64,000 bases of DNA from Rhodalgimonas zhirmunskyi (GTDB taxonomy: Bacteria; Pseudomonadota; Alphaproteobacteria; Rhodobacterales; Rhodobacteraceae). The stretch's first letter is position 1; each line of letters begins with the position of its first letter. Shown piece after piece: positions 33,855 through 42,743 of the stretch. A model generated the notes under the pieces. It saw only the letters and a list, made by a program, of their open reading frames with translations, was not told the DNA's origin and ran no database searches. The translations under genes were made by a program, and so were the position numbers. Location: NCBI GenBank assembly GCA_030848925.1, contig JANFFA010000001.1:744001-808000 (forward strand), in the 5' to 3' direction.

Positions 33855-34594
33855 GTCAGCGTCTCCAGCTTTGCACCACCCAGCCCATCCGCGCTGTCGA
33901 GCAAGCTTTCCACCTCGGCCGCATCCGCGCGCTCGAACCTGATCGCATCACCGCTTTGCAACAGTACCGGCTCGGAGCGCGCCGGCATGAAGGTGCGAAA
34001 GCCGCATTGCCCCGCCTGCCGCCAACCCGTGGTCGAAGGCGCGCCAAACAGCACGATCTGGCGCACCGCCACCACGATCGCCCCGCCCGGCACCTGCGGC
34101 GTCAACTCCGAAAGACGTGGAATATCAAAGGCCTCGGGCAGCAGGCCAATATAAGGCTGCCCCGGCGCGAACCCGATGGTCAGCACCCTCAAGTCGGCCT
34201 CGCAAATCGCCTCGACACAGGCCTCTTCGCTCATCCCGGCACGTTCCGCCAGTTCGGCAAGCTGTGGCCCATGACGACCGCCAAACGCCGCCGGAATGGT
34301 CCAGCGTCGCTTGGGCGCGGGCGGCGCAGGCCTTTCTCGCGCGATGCGCCGTGCCTCGGCCAGAACCGCCCGTGCCAGCGCCGCGCGCCGCGTGCGCGCC
34401 GGATCGAACCGCACCAGCACCGACACCAGCGCCGGCGCAATCTCGACCACGCCCTCGGGCGGGGCCGCCTCAAGCGCCGCGACCAGCACCTCAAGCGCCG
34501 CCATCGCCGCCGGGTCCGGCGTCAGCGCAAACCGCACCAGCACGCCATCCGGTCCGGCAGGAAGCGCCTCGGGATTGAGGTCGGTTTCGGTCAT
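33851..34594 (-). CDS. pxpB: 5-oxoprolinase subunit B-like (PxpB/KipI family)
   Basis: This 247-residue AHS1-domain protein has GFAPGQPYIGLLPEAFDIPR, VPGGAIVVAVRQIVLFGAPS and TTGWRQAGQCGFRTF, the conserved core of the family. KipI homologues bind the KipA-type partner encoded immediately downstream (4-base overlap). Expected partner in ATP-dependent 5-oxoproline hydrolysis; regulation of a kinase, as for Bacillus KipI, is unlikely here. The Asp/Glu-type racemase gene ends 101 bp upstream. Confidence 0.88.
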   Translation of the reverse strand: MTETDLNPEALPAGPDGVLVRFALTPDPAAMAALEVLVAALEAAPPEGVVEIAPALVSVLVRFDPARTRRAALARAVLAEARRIARERPAPPAPKRRWTIPAAFGGRHGPQLAELAERAGMSEEACVEAICEADLRVLTIGFAPGQPYIGLLPEAFDIPRLSELTPQVPGGAIVVAVRQIVLFGAPSTTGWRQAGQCGFRTFMPARSEPVLLQSGDAIRFERADAAEVESLLDSADGLGGAKLETLT

Positions 34595-34695
34595 CTCACT
34601 CTGCCTTTCGCGGCTTTCGGAAGGGGCACTTGGGGGCGATTTCGCCTCACCCTAACGGCGCGACATTCCCGGGCCAATCCCCCCGCAACAGGAAA

Positions 34696-35430
34696 TCACA
34701 GCTGGAAAAGTCGCCCCGGACCCCAGCCCTTCGCCTCCAGCCCCGCCAGCCGCAGCATGTGCCACACCAGCGCAAGGTTGGACGAGATCACCGGAATGCC
34801 CAAACGCGCCTCGGCCTCGTCCACGATGCCGAAGGCCCGCAGGTTCGTGCAGCTTGCAAAGATCGCCTCGCAACCGCCTGTTTCGACAAGTGTTTCCATC
34901 CCCCGCAACGTATCGCTTTCCGGAATGCGCGCCACGCTCCAATCATCGCTCTGCTCGAAACTCGCCCGCGTCACCACCTCGATCCCGGCCTGCCCCAGCG
35001 CCGCCACCAAGGGCGCGTTCACACTGTCGACATAAGGCGTCAAAAGCCCGATCCGACGCGCCCCCAGCACATCCAGCGCCGCGATCACCGCGCTCAGCGG
35101 ATTGGTCACCGCCGCCCCCGGTTGCGCCCGCCGGATCAGCGCCTCGACCTGCGCAGGCCCGATCACCGTCGCCCCCGAGGTGCAGCCATAGCCCACCACG
35201 TCAAGCCCGGCGGGCAGGCTTCCGGCAACAGCCTCCATATGCCCTTCCATGGTGGCCAGCGCCTCGGGGGTCACATGCGGCTGTGCCGGAATGCGCGCAT
35301 GCAACAGGCTCACCGCCCGCCCCGCAACACAGCCCCGCGCCTCGTTTTCCAGCGTCTCGTCGGTGGTCAGCACGATCAGCCCCAGCCGCGCCGCGCCATA
35401 CCCGTTATCCAGCGTGTAATTCAGTCCCAT
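34696..35430 (-). CDS. Asp/Glu racemase superfamily protein (maleate isomerase-like)
   Basis: This 244-residue protein has the two cysteine motifs of the superfamily, GYGCTSGATVIG and FASCTNLRAF, at about residues 84 and 195, consistent with a two-cysteine catalytic site. LGIPVISSNLALVWHMLRLAG at the end is typical of the maleate cis-trans isomerase/arylmalonate decarboxylase branch. It heads the probable pxpBC-GS-ADH operon and is divergent from the DedA-P450 group (62-bp gap). The exact reaction cannot be fixed from motifs. Confidence 0.82.
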   Translation of the reverse strand: MGLNYTLDNGYGAARLGLIVLTTDETLENEARGCVAGRAVSLLHARIPAQPHVTPEALATMEGHMEAVAGSLPAGLDVVGYGCTSGATVIGPAQVEALIRRAQPGAAVTNPLSAVIAALDVLGARRIGLLTPYVDSVNAPLVAALGQAGIEVVTRASFEQSDDWSVARIPESDTLRGMETLVETGGCEAIFASCTNLRAFGIVDEAEARLGIPVISSNLALVWHMLRLAGLEAKGWGPGRLFQL

Positions 35431-35492
35431 ACCAGCCAGCCTGCCACGCGATGTGCCCTTGCGCCAGCGCGGGTTTCAGGCAAACTGCGCCA

Positions 35493-35867
35493 ATGTCGGC
35501 CATTCGCCATCTCTGGACCCACAACCGCCCGGCTTTTGTGCTGTTTCTCGCCGCCACGCTGGTGGCGGGCTTCTTCCTCGTGCGGCTGGCGCTGTTCTCG
35601 ATCTACTGGGCCGATCCCGCCCATCGCAACCTCACGCCCGAACCTTGGATGACACCGGGTTACATCGCGTTTTCGTGGGGGATCGACCCCAAGCTTTTGA
35701 TCGACGGCCTAGACGTCCCGCCCCACGGGCGCCCCACCTTGATGGACATCGCGCGCAGTCGCGGCACGGATGTCTCGCAGGTGATAGACGAGGTCGAAGC
35801 CCTCCTTGCCATATACGCACCACCGGCCCCCGACGGCCCCGCGCCAAAAGGCCCGGCCCAGGAATGA
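35493..35867 (+). CDS. Small single-span membrane protein of unknown function
   Basis: This 124-residue protein has one membrane helix (FVLFLAATLVAGFFLVRLAL, ~15-34) and a ~90-residue soluble part, probably periplasmic, with WMTPGYIAFSWGIDPKLLID and HGRPTLMDIARSRGTDVSQV. I do not recognise a family. It overlaps the DedA gene by four bases (ATGA), so it is likely made with it. Confidence 0.75.
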   Translation: MSAIRHLWTHNRPAFVLFLAATLVAGFFLVRLALFSIYWADPAHRNLTPEPWMTPGYIAFSWGIDPKLLIDGLDVPPHGRPTLMDIARSRGTDVSQVIDEVEALLAIYAPPAPDGPAPKGPAQE

Positions 35868-36511
35868 ACGACTGGCTGCTAGAGCAACTGGCCAGCGTCG
35901 GCCCCTCGCTTTTGTTCGCCGTCACGCTGTTTTCCTGCCTCGCCCTACCGGTGCCCGCCTCGCTGATGATGCTGACCGCCGGCGCCTTCGTCGCCAGTGG
36001 CGAGATCGCCGGCACAACGGCCATGGCAACGGCCCTCGGCGGCGCAATCCTCGGCGATCAGATCGGCTACATGCTCGGCGGGCGTGCGCAGACCTCGCTC
36101 GAACGCGCACTCGCCTCGCGGCCAAAACGTCAGGCCCTGCTCGCCCGCGCACTGGCGCTGTTACACCGTCACGGCGGCACCGGGGTCTTTCTCAGCCGCT
36201 GGTTGCTGTCGCCCCTCGGGCCCTACGTCAACATCGCCGCTGGCGCCGCCGCGATGAACTGGACCCGGTTCACGCTCTGGGCCGCCTTGGGCGAAATGGC
36301 TTGGGTCACGCTCTACATCGGGCTGGGCTACCAGTTCTCGGACAATCTCGCCGCCACCGCCGAATTCGCCGCCGATACCAGCGGCCTGCTCGCCGCTCTG
36401 GCGGTGATGATTGGTGCGGGCCTTTGGCTGCGCCACGCCCATCGGCTTCATCGCCTCGAAAAAGCCCGCCTCGAAAAGCACCGCACCCGGGATTTGGGAG
36501 GATCCTCATGA
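35864..36511 (+). CDS. DedA family membrane protein
   Basis: This 215-residue protein has about five hydrophobic segments and the DedA pattern: ALPVPASLMMLTAGAFVASG, ALGGAILGDQIGYMLGG and FLSRWLLSPLGPYVNIAAGA with the conserved Arg of the FxxR/G-P region. DedA proteins act as undecaprenyl-phosphate or phospholipid flippases and in proton-dependent membrane homeostasis. It overlaps both neighbours by ATGA, an unusual coupling to a P450 gene. Confidence 0.85.
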   Translation: MNDWLLEQLASVGPSLLFAVTLFSCLALPVPASLMMLTAGAFVASGEIAGTTAMATALGGAILGDQIGYMLGGRAQTSLERALASRPKRQALLARALALLHRHGGTGVFLSRWLLSPLGPYVNIAAGAAAMNWTRFTLWAALGEMAWVTLYIGLGYQFSDNLAATAEFAADTSGLLAALAVMIGAGLWLRHAHRLHRLEKARLEKHRTRDLGGSS

Positions 36512-37683
36512 CCAGCCCCGCAACCAACGCCCCCGTCACCCATATCGATCCGTCCGCCTTCGCCGCCGATCCCTACCCCACACTCGCCCGCATGCGCGCC
36601 GAAGCCCCGGTCACTTACGTCCCCGAATTGGGTGCCATCCTCTTTACCAAGCGCGACGATATCTTCACGCACGAGAAAAACACCGAAGTCTTCTCCTCTT
36701 GCCAGCCCGACGGGTTGATGACGCTGCTCATGGGCGAAAACATGATGCGCAAGGATGGCGAAGCCCACACCCGCGAGCGCAAGATCCTGTTCCCCGCGCT
36801 GTCGCCCCGCACCGCCCGCGATCACTGGACGCCGCTTTTTCGCGAAACGACCGCCCGCATCCTCGCGGATCTGAAACCAAAGGGAAAATGCGATCTGGTG
36901 CGCGATTTCGCCATGCCCGCCTCGGCCGAGGCGCTCAAGCTGGTCACCGGGCTGGAAAACATGGCGCCCGAGGAACTCGATCGCACCTCGCAGGGCATGA
37001 TCGACGGCTGCGCCAACTACACAGGCGATCCGGTGATCGAGGCCACCTGCCACGATTGCACCGCCTCGATCGACGCCCACATCACCGAAATGATGCCCCG
37101 GCTCAACGCCGCGCCTAATAAATCCGCCCTCTCGGTCCAGATGCAGGCCGGTCTGGACGAGGCCAGCACTCGCGCCAATATCAAGCTGATCATTTCCGGC
37201 GGCCAGAACGAGCCGCGCGACGCCATCGCAGGGGCCGCATGGGCGCTGCTCACCCACCCCGATCAACACGCCCTCATCCAAAACGGCTCCGCATCCTATG
37301 CACAGGCGTTCGAAGAATACGTGCGCTGGATTTCCCCCATCGGCATGTCGCCGCGCCGCATTGCCCGGGACACCACGATCAACGGCATCACTTTCCCGCA
37401 AGAGGCGCGCGCCTTCTTCATGTTCTCCTCCGCCGGCCATGACGAGGCCTATTTCACCGATCCCACCCGCTTCGACATCACCCGCGACACCGGCCCCGCC
37501 ATCCCGTTTGGCGCAGGTCCGCATTTCTGCGGCGGCGCGGCGATCTCGCGCGCGCTCATCGCCGATATCGCCCTGCCGATGCTGCTCAAAGCCCTCCCCG
37601 GCCTCACCCTCGCAGGCCCCGTGCCGTTTCAGGGCTGGGCCTTTCGCGGCCCGCTCTCCATGCCGGTCGAATGGAAAAGCTGA
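36508..37683 (+). CDS. Cytochrome P450
   Basis: This 391-residue bacterial class I P450 has EEYVRW (ExxR), heme loop FGAGPHFCGGAAISR with the thiolate Cys, and DNA-encoded soluble character. The I-helix oxygen-activation motif is abnormal: SGGQNEPRDAIAG occupies the place of the usual AGxDTT, so the acid-alcohol pair is missing. The start overlaps the DedA stop (ATGA) and has GGGAGG upstream. No ferredoxin or reductase gene lies near. Substrate unknown; the I-helix suggests a non-standard proton delivery. Confidence 0.93.
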   Translation: MTSPATNAPVTHIDPSAFAADPYPTLARMRAEAPVTYVPELGAILFTKRDDIFTHEKNTEVFSSCQPDGLMTLLMGENMMRKDGEAHTRERKILFPALSPRTARDHWTPLFRETTARILADLKPKGKCDLVRDFAMPASAEALKLVTGLENMAPEELDRTSQGMIDGCANYTGDPVIEATCHDCTASIDAHITEMMPRLNAAPNKSALSVQMQAGLDEASTRANIKLIISGGQNEPRDAIAGAAWALLTHPDQHALIQNGSASYAQAFEEYVRWISPIGMSPRRIARDTTINGITFPQEARAFFMFSSAGHDEAYFTDPTRFDITRDTGPAIPFGAGPHFCGGAAISRALIADIALPMLLKALPGLTLAGPVPFQGWAFRGPLSMPVEWKS

Positions 37684-37684
37684 T

Positions 37685-37720
37685 CCCTTTCATTTTTCCC
37701 CGAAATACTCCCGCCGGAGG
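37685..37720 (+). repeat. Intergenic tail motif, copy 2
   Basis: CCCTTTCATTTTTCCCCGAA then ATACTCCCGCCGGAGG starts 2 bases after the P450 stop. It matches copy 1 over the CCCTTTCATTTTTCC core and the AAATACTC tail. Confidence 0.6.
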
Positions 37721-37788
37721 CCCCCGCCCGCCCACTCACGCTACCTCAAAAACTTGCGCCCCCGCGCCACATCCCCCATATCCAGACC

Positions 37789-38475
37789 ATGTTGCGCTTC
37801 ACACCCATCCTGCTGGCCATCCTCTACGCGGTCTTCGCCTATCGCTTTTCCGCGTGGCGGCTGAAGCAGGAACTTGACGCCAAGTCCTCCGAACTGGCCG
37901 ACCCGGCGCTCAAGCCACATTTCGACCGGCTGGCCAAGGCGCTCGACCTGCCGCGCATCCGTGTCTTTCTTTACGAGGTCGAACCTGTGAACGGCCTTGC
38001 CGCCCCCGACGGGCGCATCTTCATCACCCGCGGATTTTACGAGAAATTCCGCCGCGGCGAGGTGACGGGCGAGGAAATCACCTCCGTCATCGCGCATGAG
38101 TTGGGGCATGTCGCGCTCGGTCATTCGCGCCGCCGGATGATCGACTTTTCCGGCCAGAACGCCCTGCGCACGGCGCTGATGATGGTGATCGGACGCTTCA
38201 TTCCCGGCATCGGCCCGCTGATCGCCAATGCGCTCACTTCGCTTCTGGCCGCAAGGCTGTCGCGCGGTGATGAATACGAGGCCGATGAATACGCCGCCGC
38301 CCTGATGACCAAGGCGGGCTTTGGCACCGCGCCGCAGGTCTCGCTGTTTCACAAGCTCGACGCGCTCACCGGCGGCAGCGGCGGCCGCCCGCCCGCATGG
38401 CTCCTGTCGCATCCCAAGACAGAAGAGCGGATCAAGGCGATTGAGGCCCACAATTCCAAATGGACCGGCGCCTGA
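37789..38475 (+). CDS. M48 family metalloprotease
   Basis: This 228-residue protein has an N-terminal membrane segment (FTPILLAILYAVFAYRFSAW), the zinc site HELGHVALGH, and a second zinc-ligand region RGDEYEADEYAAALM. It is shorter than HtpX and resembles single-span M48 proteases that degrade membrane or periplasmic proteins. It begins about 105 bp after the P450 stop and is convergent with a racemase gene (27 bp). Confidence 0.9.
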   Translation: MLRFTPILLAILYAVFAYRFSAWRLKQELDAKSSELADPALKPHFDRLAKALDLPRIRVFLYEVEPVNGLAAPDGRIFITRGFYEKFRRGEVTGEEITSVIAHELGHVALGHSRRRMIDFSGQNALRTALMMVIGRFIPGIGPLIANALTSLLAARLSRGDEYEADEYAAALMTKAGFGTAPQVSLFHKLDALTGGSGGRPPAWLLSHPKTEERIKAIEAHNSKWTGA

Positions 38476-38502
38476 TCGCGCCCGGACATCGCTCTTTCCC
38501 GT

Positions 38503-39207
38503 TCAGAAAACCCGTGGCTTCAATCCGGCCTGAAACCACTCGATAAAGCTCACGATGGAATAGACCGGCACCCCGGTCATGGCCCGGATCTCTGCCGCGT
38601 AGGGCGCCATGTTGGTGCACTCCAGCACGATCGCCCCGATTTCGCCCTGCTCCATCAACGCCTGCGCCGCTACGCGCATATCCTCGCGACAGGCGGCGAC
38701 ATCCAGCGTCTCGGCATCGTTCAGGATCGCTCGGCTGAAGGCCTGCCCGCCCTCAAGGCCCTCCACCGGCACATCGCCGCTGATCCCGGCGGCGGCCAGA
38801 TGCGCCTTTGTCAGCGCCTCCGCCGAAACGGTCAGCACGCCAACCCGCTGCCCCGGCGGCAACAGCGCCTGCACCATCGGCACCTGCATCAGCGACGACG
38901 CCGCCACCGGCACGCCCAGCGCCGCCTTCAACTCTTCCTGCACCAGCGACAGGAACCCGCAACTCGTGGTGATTCCGTCACAGCCCATGCGCACCAACTC
39001 TTGCCCCGCCGCGATGAACTCATCGACCAGCGCCAGCGGATCGCCCTGCACCACCCGCGCAGCCGACGCCCCACCAACCACCCGGTATTGCACCGGAAAA
39101 GGGAAGCTCAACGCATTGCCGATATCGCCCGGAATACGTGGAAACCGCGTCTCCAGCATCAGGATACCCACCTGCGCGCCATAAACGGTCTTTCCGCCCC
39201 GCGCCAA
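38503..39207 (-). CDS. Asp/Glu (hydantoin-type) racemase family protein
   Basis: This protein of about 234 residues has TTSCGFLSLVQEEL and VLECTNMAPYAAEI, the two cysteine motifs of the superfamily, plus GILMLETRFPRIPGDIGNAL near the N-terminus. The start is uncertain: the frame is open to an ATG at 39375, but conserved sequence begins at about 39207, where a TTG with GGGACC upstream would give the usual length. It is divergent from a DadA-like gene. Racemisation of an amino acid feeding that enzyme is the likely role; specificity unknown. Confidence 0.8.
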   Translation of the reverse strand: MARGGKTVYGAQVGILMLETRFPRIPGDIGNALSFPFPVQYRVVGGASAARVVQGDPLALVDEFIAAGQELVRMGCDGITTSCGFLSLVQEELKAALGVPVAASSLMQVPMVQALLPPGQRVGVLTVSAEALTKAHLAAAGISGDVPVEGLEGGQAFSRAILNDAETLDVAACREDMRVAAQALMEQGEIGAIVLECTNMAPYAAEIRAMTGVPVYSIVSFIEWFQAGLKPRVF

Positions 39208-39482
39208 ATCCGATCCGGTCCCTGATCCCTGCACGGCCAGCCCTGCCCCGTTGTTTACCCTGCGGGCGAGTCTACAGCACTCCCGCCGCCAAACAATCAC
39301 CTCCGGACAATCGCCCGGCAACGCCGTTCCCGCCCGCCTCAGACCCCATGCCGCCCACAGAATGGCCATCCGCACCCGCCCTCCTTGCCCTAGATCGTTC
39401 GCCTACAAATTATTGTTTGAAAAGCATCCGCCCCTTCGCCATGCTGCCCGCAACAGGAACATGCACGCAGGGGGATGCACGC

Positions 39483-40727
39483 ATGGGCGCGAAAGCCGTC
39501 ACCGTGATCGGCGCCGGGATCAACGGCGCAGCCAGCGCGATCTGGCTCACCCGCGCAGGGTTCGACGTGACCCTGCTGGACAAGGGCAAGCCCGGCATGG
39601 GCGCCTCTTACGGCAACGCCTGCATCCTTGCCTCCTGCTCGATTGCGCCGGTCACTGCTCCGGGCCTGATTGCCAAGGGGCCGGGCTACCTGCTCGATCC
39701 GGATTTCCCGCTGTTCCTGCGCTGGTCCTACCTGCCGCGCCTGATGCCATGGCTGGTGAAATACCTCTCTCACGCCAATGAACGCGACACCCGGCGCATT
39801 GCACAGGGCCTTTTGCCTGTCATCGGTGACAGCGTCGAACAGCATCAGGCGCTGACCCACGGCACGCGCGCCGCGAAATGGGTGAAACCCTCGGATTATT
39901 CCTACGTCTACCGCGACCGCGCCGCGTTCGAGGCCGACGCCTTCACATGGGCGCTGCGCCGTGAGGCGGGTTTCGTTCCCGAACTGGTCGAAGGCCCCGC
40001 CGTGCAGGAAATCGAACCGATCCTCGCCCCGGATCAGACCTTCATGGCGATCAACCACGATCACGGCTATATCCTCGACCCCGGCGCTTATGTCGCTGAT
40101 CTCGTGGACATCTTCACCGAAATGGGCGGCCGCTTCATCCAGACCGAGGTGCGCGATTTCGACCTGTCGGGCGGGCGCATTTCCGCCGTGCTCACCGATC
40201 AGGGCCGGATCGAATGCGATCACGCGGTGCTTGCCGCCGGGGTCTGGTCGAAACCACTGATGGAAAAGCTGGGCATTACCGTCCCGTTGGAGGCCGAGCG
40301 TGGCTATCACATCGTCTACAAACAGCCCACCCAAACCCCCAACAGCCCGATGATGCTGGCGGCGGGCAAATTCGTCGCCACCCATATGGCACAGGGCGTG
40401 CGCTGCGCCGGCATCGTCGAATTCGGCGGGCTCACGCCCAAGAAATCCAAGGCCCCCCTGCGCCTTCTGCGCAAGAAAGTGGCCGAGATCCTGCCAAACA
40501 TGCAGGCGGCGGAAGAAGAGGAATGGCTCGGCTACCGCCCCGCCCCCACCGACAGCCTGCCGCTGATCGGTGAAATCGGCGCCACCGGCGTCTTTACGGC
40601 CTTCGGCCATCATCATGTGGGCTTGACGGGCGGCGCGAAAACCGGCCGCATGGTGGCCGACCTGATCGCAGGTACGCCGCCCAATATCGACATGAGCGTT
40701 TACGACCCGAAACGCTTCGTGGCATGA
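39483..40727 (+). CDS. FAD-dependent D-amino acid dehydrogenase-like protein
   Basis: This 414-residue DAO-superfamily flavoprotein has the FAD fingerprint VIGAGINGAASAIWLTRAG, GMGASYGNACI (GG-type motif), LEAERGYHIVY and the C-terminal GHHHVGLTGGAKTGRMVADL. It resembles DadA, which strips amino groups from D-amino acids with electrons to quinone. ATG 39483 has AGGGGG upstream. It is followed by a TRAP system and flanked by a divergent racemase, so uptake-racemisation-oxidation of an amino acid or derivative is inferred. Confidence 0.87.
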   Translation: MGAKAVTVIGAGINGAASAIWLTRAGFDVTLLDKGKPGMGASYGNACILASCSIAPVTAPGLIAKGPGYLLDPDFPLFLRWSYLPRLMPWLVKYLSHANERDTRRIAQGLLPVIGDSVEQHQALTHGTRAAKWVKPSDYSYVYRDRAAFEADAFTWALRREAGFVPELVEGPAVQEIEPILAPDQTFMAINHDHGYILDPGAYVADLVDIFTEMGGRFIQTEVRDFDLSGGRISAVLTDQGRIECDHAVLAAGVWSKPLMEKLGITVPLEAERGYHIVYKQPTQTPNSPMMLAAGKFVATHMAQGVRCAGIVEFGGLTPKKSKAPLRLLRKKVAEILPNMQAAEEEEWLGYRPAPTDSLPLIGEIGATGVFTAFGHHHVGLTGGAKTGRMVADLIAGTPPNIDMSVYDPKRFVA

Positions 40728-40766
40728 TTTGATCAATCACAAGAACCAGAACAGGGAGTAAAGACC

Positions 40767-41741
40767 ATGACATCCACCACCCTCCGCCTCGGCGCTGTGG
40801 CCATTTTCGGCCTTGCCGCCACCACGGCTACTGCTGAAAGCTGGGATATGCCGATGGCCTATTCCGCCTCGAACTTCCATTCCGAAATGGGACAGGTCTT
40901 CGCCGACAAGGCCCGTGAATACACCGGCGGCGAAATCGACATCACCGTCCACCCCGGCGGCTCGCTCTTCAAGGGCGGCGAGATCAAGCGCGCCATCCAG
41001 ACCGGGCAAGTCCCGATTGGTGAGCGTCTGATGTCCGCCCACGCCAACGAAGAGGCGCTTCTGGGCTGGGACAACCTGCCCTTCGTCGCCACCACCTATG
41101 CCCAGAACGAGGCCCTCTGGCAGGCCGCCAAGGGCAAGGTCGGCGAAAAGCTTTCCGATATGAACCTCGTCACGCTCTACACCTGCCCGTGGCCGGGTCA
41201 GGGCTTCTATTTCAACAAGGAAGTGAAATCGAAAGCCGATACCGAGGGCGTGAAATTCCGCTCCTACAACACCGCCACCGCGACCTTCGCCGAAGAACTC
41301 GGCATGATCCCGGTGCAGGTCGAAGCCGCCGAACTGAGCCAGGCGCTGGCCACCGGCGTCGTCTCGGCGTTCATCTCCTCGGGGGCCACGGGCTATGACC
41401 GCAAGGTCTGGGAACAGCTCAGCCATTACTACAAGGTCAACGCGTGGATGCCGCGCAACTACATGATGGTGAACAAGGGTGTCTGGGACGGCCTCTCGGA
41501 CGAGGTGAAGGCAGGTCTTCAAAAGGCCGCCGATGAAACCGGCGCCGCCTGCTCGGCCAAGTCCGAAGAACTGACCAACTTCTATTTCGACGAACTGGCC
41601 AAGAACGGCATGACGGTCGAAGACGCCGGCCCCGAATTCAAGGCCGAGCTTGAGACCATCGGCGCCAAGATGACCGCCGACTGGCTCGCCGCCACCGGCG
41701 ATGACGGCAAGGCCATCCTCGACGCCTACAAGGCCAACTGA
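40767..41741 (+). CDS. TRAP transporter substrate-binding protein (DctP family)
   Basis: This 324-residue protein has a signal peptide (LRLGAVAIFGLAATTATAES) and the DctP fold: ASNFHSEMGQVFADKAREYT, GWDNLPFVATTY, and KFRSYN with the Arg that binds a carboxylate. It captures an organic acid in the periplasm for the downstream permease. AGGGAG lies 8 bases before ATG. It follows the DadA-like gene by 39 bp and is separated from dctQ by 288 bp with a hairpin that could set higher binding-protein levels. Confidence 0.93.
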   Translation: MTSTTLRLGAVAIFGLAATTATAESWDMPMAYSASNFHSEMGQVFADKAREYTGGEIDITVHPGGSLFKGGEIKRAIQTGQVPIGERLMSAHANEEALLGWDNLPFVATTYAQNEALWQAAKGKVGEKLSDMNLVTLYTCPWPGQGFYFNKEVKSKADTEGVKFRSYNTATATFAEELGMIPVQVEAAELSQALATGVVSAFISSGATGYDRKVWEQLSHYYKVNAWMPRNYMMVNKGVWDGLSDEVKAGLQKAADETGAACSAKSEELTNFYFDELAKNGMTVEDAGPEFKAELETIGAKMTADWLAATGDDGKAILDAYKAN

Positions 41742-41751
41742 TCACGCAGGG

Positions 41752-41775
41752 GCGGCCCTTTGCAAAAGGGGCCGC
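41752..41775 (+). terminator. Hairpin between TRAP P and Q genes
   Basis: GCGGCCCTTT-GCA-AAAGGGGCCGC forms a 10-bp stem with one bulged G, 10 bases after the dctP-type stop. It could be a leaky terminator or mRNA-stabilising hairpin. The remaining ~250 bases before dctQ show no gene. Confidence 0.5.
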
Positions 41776-42029
41776 TCCCACCCTCTTCCCATCACAAGGC
41801 GCGACTGCGCCATGCCCGACCTCGGGAGGGCACGCAGACGCCAGCGGGACGGTCATTCCTCTCCAATCCGGCGCCCCACGCGCGTCATCCGATGGAAGAA
41901 TGCCCTCCCAAGGGGGACCGACTCCGCAAGGCAAGTTCGCTCTTTTGGCAGCGGGTCGGGCATGGCAGAGGGCGACGGGATCACGCGTGAGACATTCGTT
42001 TCGCACCTACGAACAGCAAGGCGGACCAC

Positions 42030-42743
42030 ATGAGAGACTGGCAACCCTTCCTCGGCCTCCCGCTCTGGGTCTGGCTCTTCGTCATCCCGGCGGGCTTCGC
42101 GGTGCTGTGCGCCGTGCAACCGCGACAAGCGCGCCACCTGCTCAAACCGCTCTGGACTCTGCTCGACCGGCTCTATCTCTGGGCCGGTGTCTTGGCGGCG
42201 TTCTTCATGGTCACGATCCTTGCGCTGATCGTGGCGCAGATGATCGCGCGCTGGTCCTCCGTCACCTTCCACGGCAGCACCGAATACGCAGGCTACGCCA
42301 TGGCGGCGACCTCGTTCTTCGCGCTGGCCCACACGCTGACGCGCGGCGCCCATATCCGGGTGTCGATCTTTCTCAACATGAACCGCTTTCTCTCGCTCTG
42401 GCTTGATGCCTTTGCGATGCTGATCGCCGCCATCACCGCCACCTATTTCGCCCGCTACGCGATCAAGACAAACATCCTCTCGGAAATGATCAACGACCGG
42501 ACGCAGGGGCAGGATTTCGTGCCCGAATGGCTGGTCACGCTGATCTCCATGTTGGGCAATTCGCCCACGAAATGGGGGCAGATGTGGGCCGAAACCGGCT
42601 CGGACTGGATCTATACCCCGATGTGGTTGCCACAGCTTCCGATGTCGATCGGCACCGTCCTTCTGGCCGTCGCGCTTTGGGATTACCTGATCCGCCTGCT
42701 GGTCGACCGTGAAACCCATATCCATAGCGAGGCCGTCGAATGA
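42030..42743 (+). CDS. TRAP transporter small permease (DctQ family)
   Basis: This 237-residue protein has four main hydrophobic segments, including VLAAFFMVTILALIVAQMIA and the amphipathic GYAMAATSFFALAHTLTRGAHI typical of DctQ. It is larger than usual (~170) because of an extended N-terminus and loop. It forms the membrane complex with the downstream DctM, whose start overlaps its stop (ATGA). Confidence 0.88.
   Translation: MRDWQPFLGLPLWVWLFVIPAGFAVLCAVQPRQARHLLKPLWTLLDRLYLWAGVLAAFFMVTILALIVAQMIARWSSVTFHGSTEYAGYAMAATSFFALAHTLTRGAHIRVSIFLNMNRFLSLWLDAFAMLIAAITATYFARYAIKTNILSEMINDRTQGQDFVPEWLVTLISMLGNSPTKWGQMWAETGSDWIYTPMWLPQLPMSIGTVLLAVALWDYLIRLLVDRETHIHSEAVE

Noticed and set aside
40725-40740. 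TTGATCAA near the dctP start as an Fnr box
   Set aside because: Fnr boxes need a 4-base spacer between TTGAT and ATCAA; here the halves overlap, and the site covers the end of the preceding gene.
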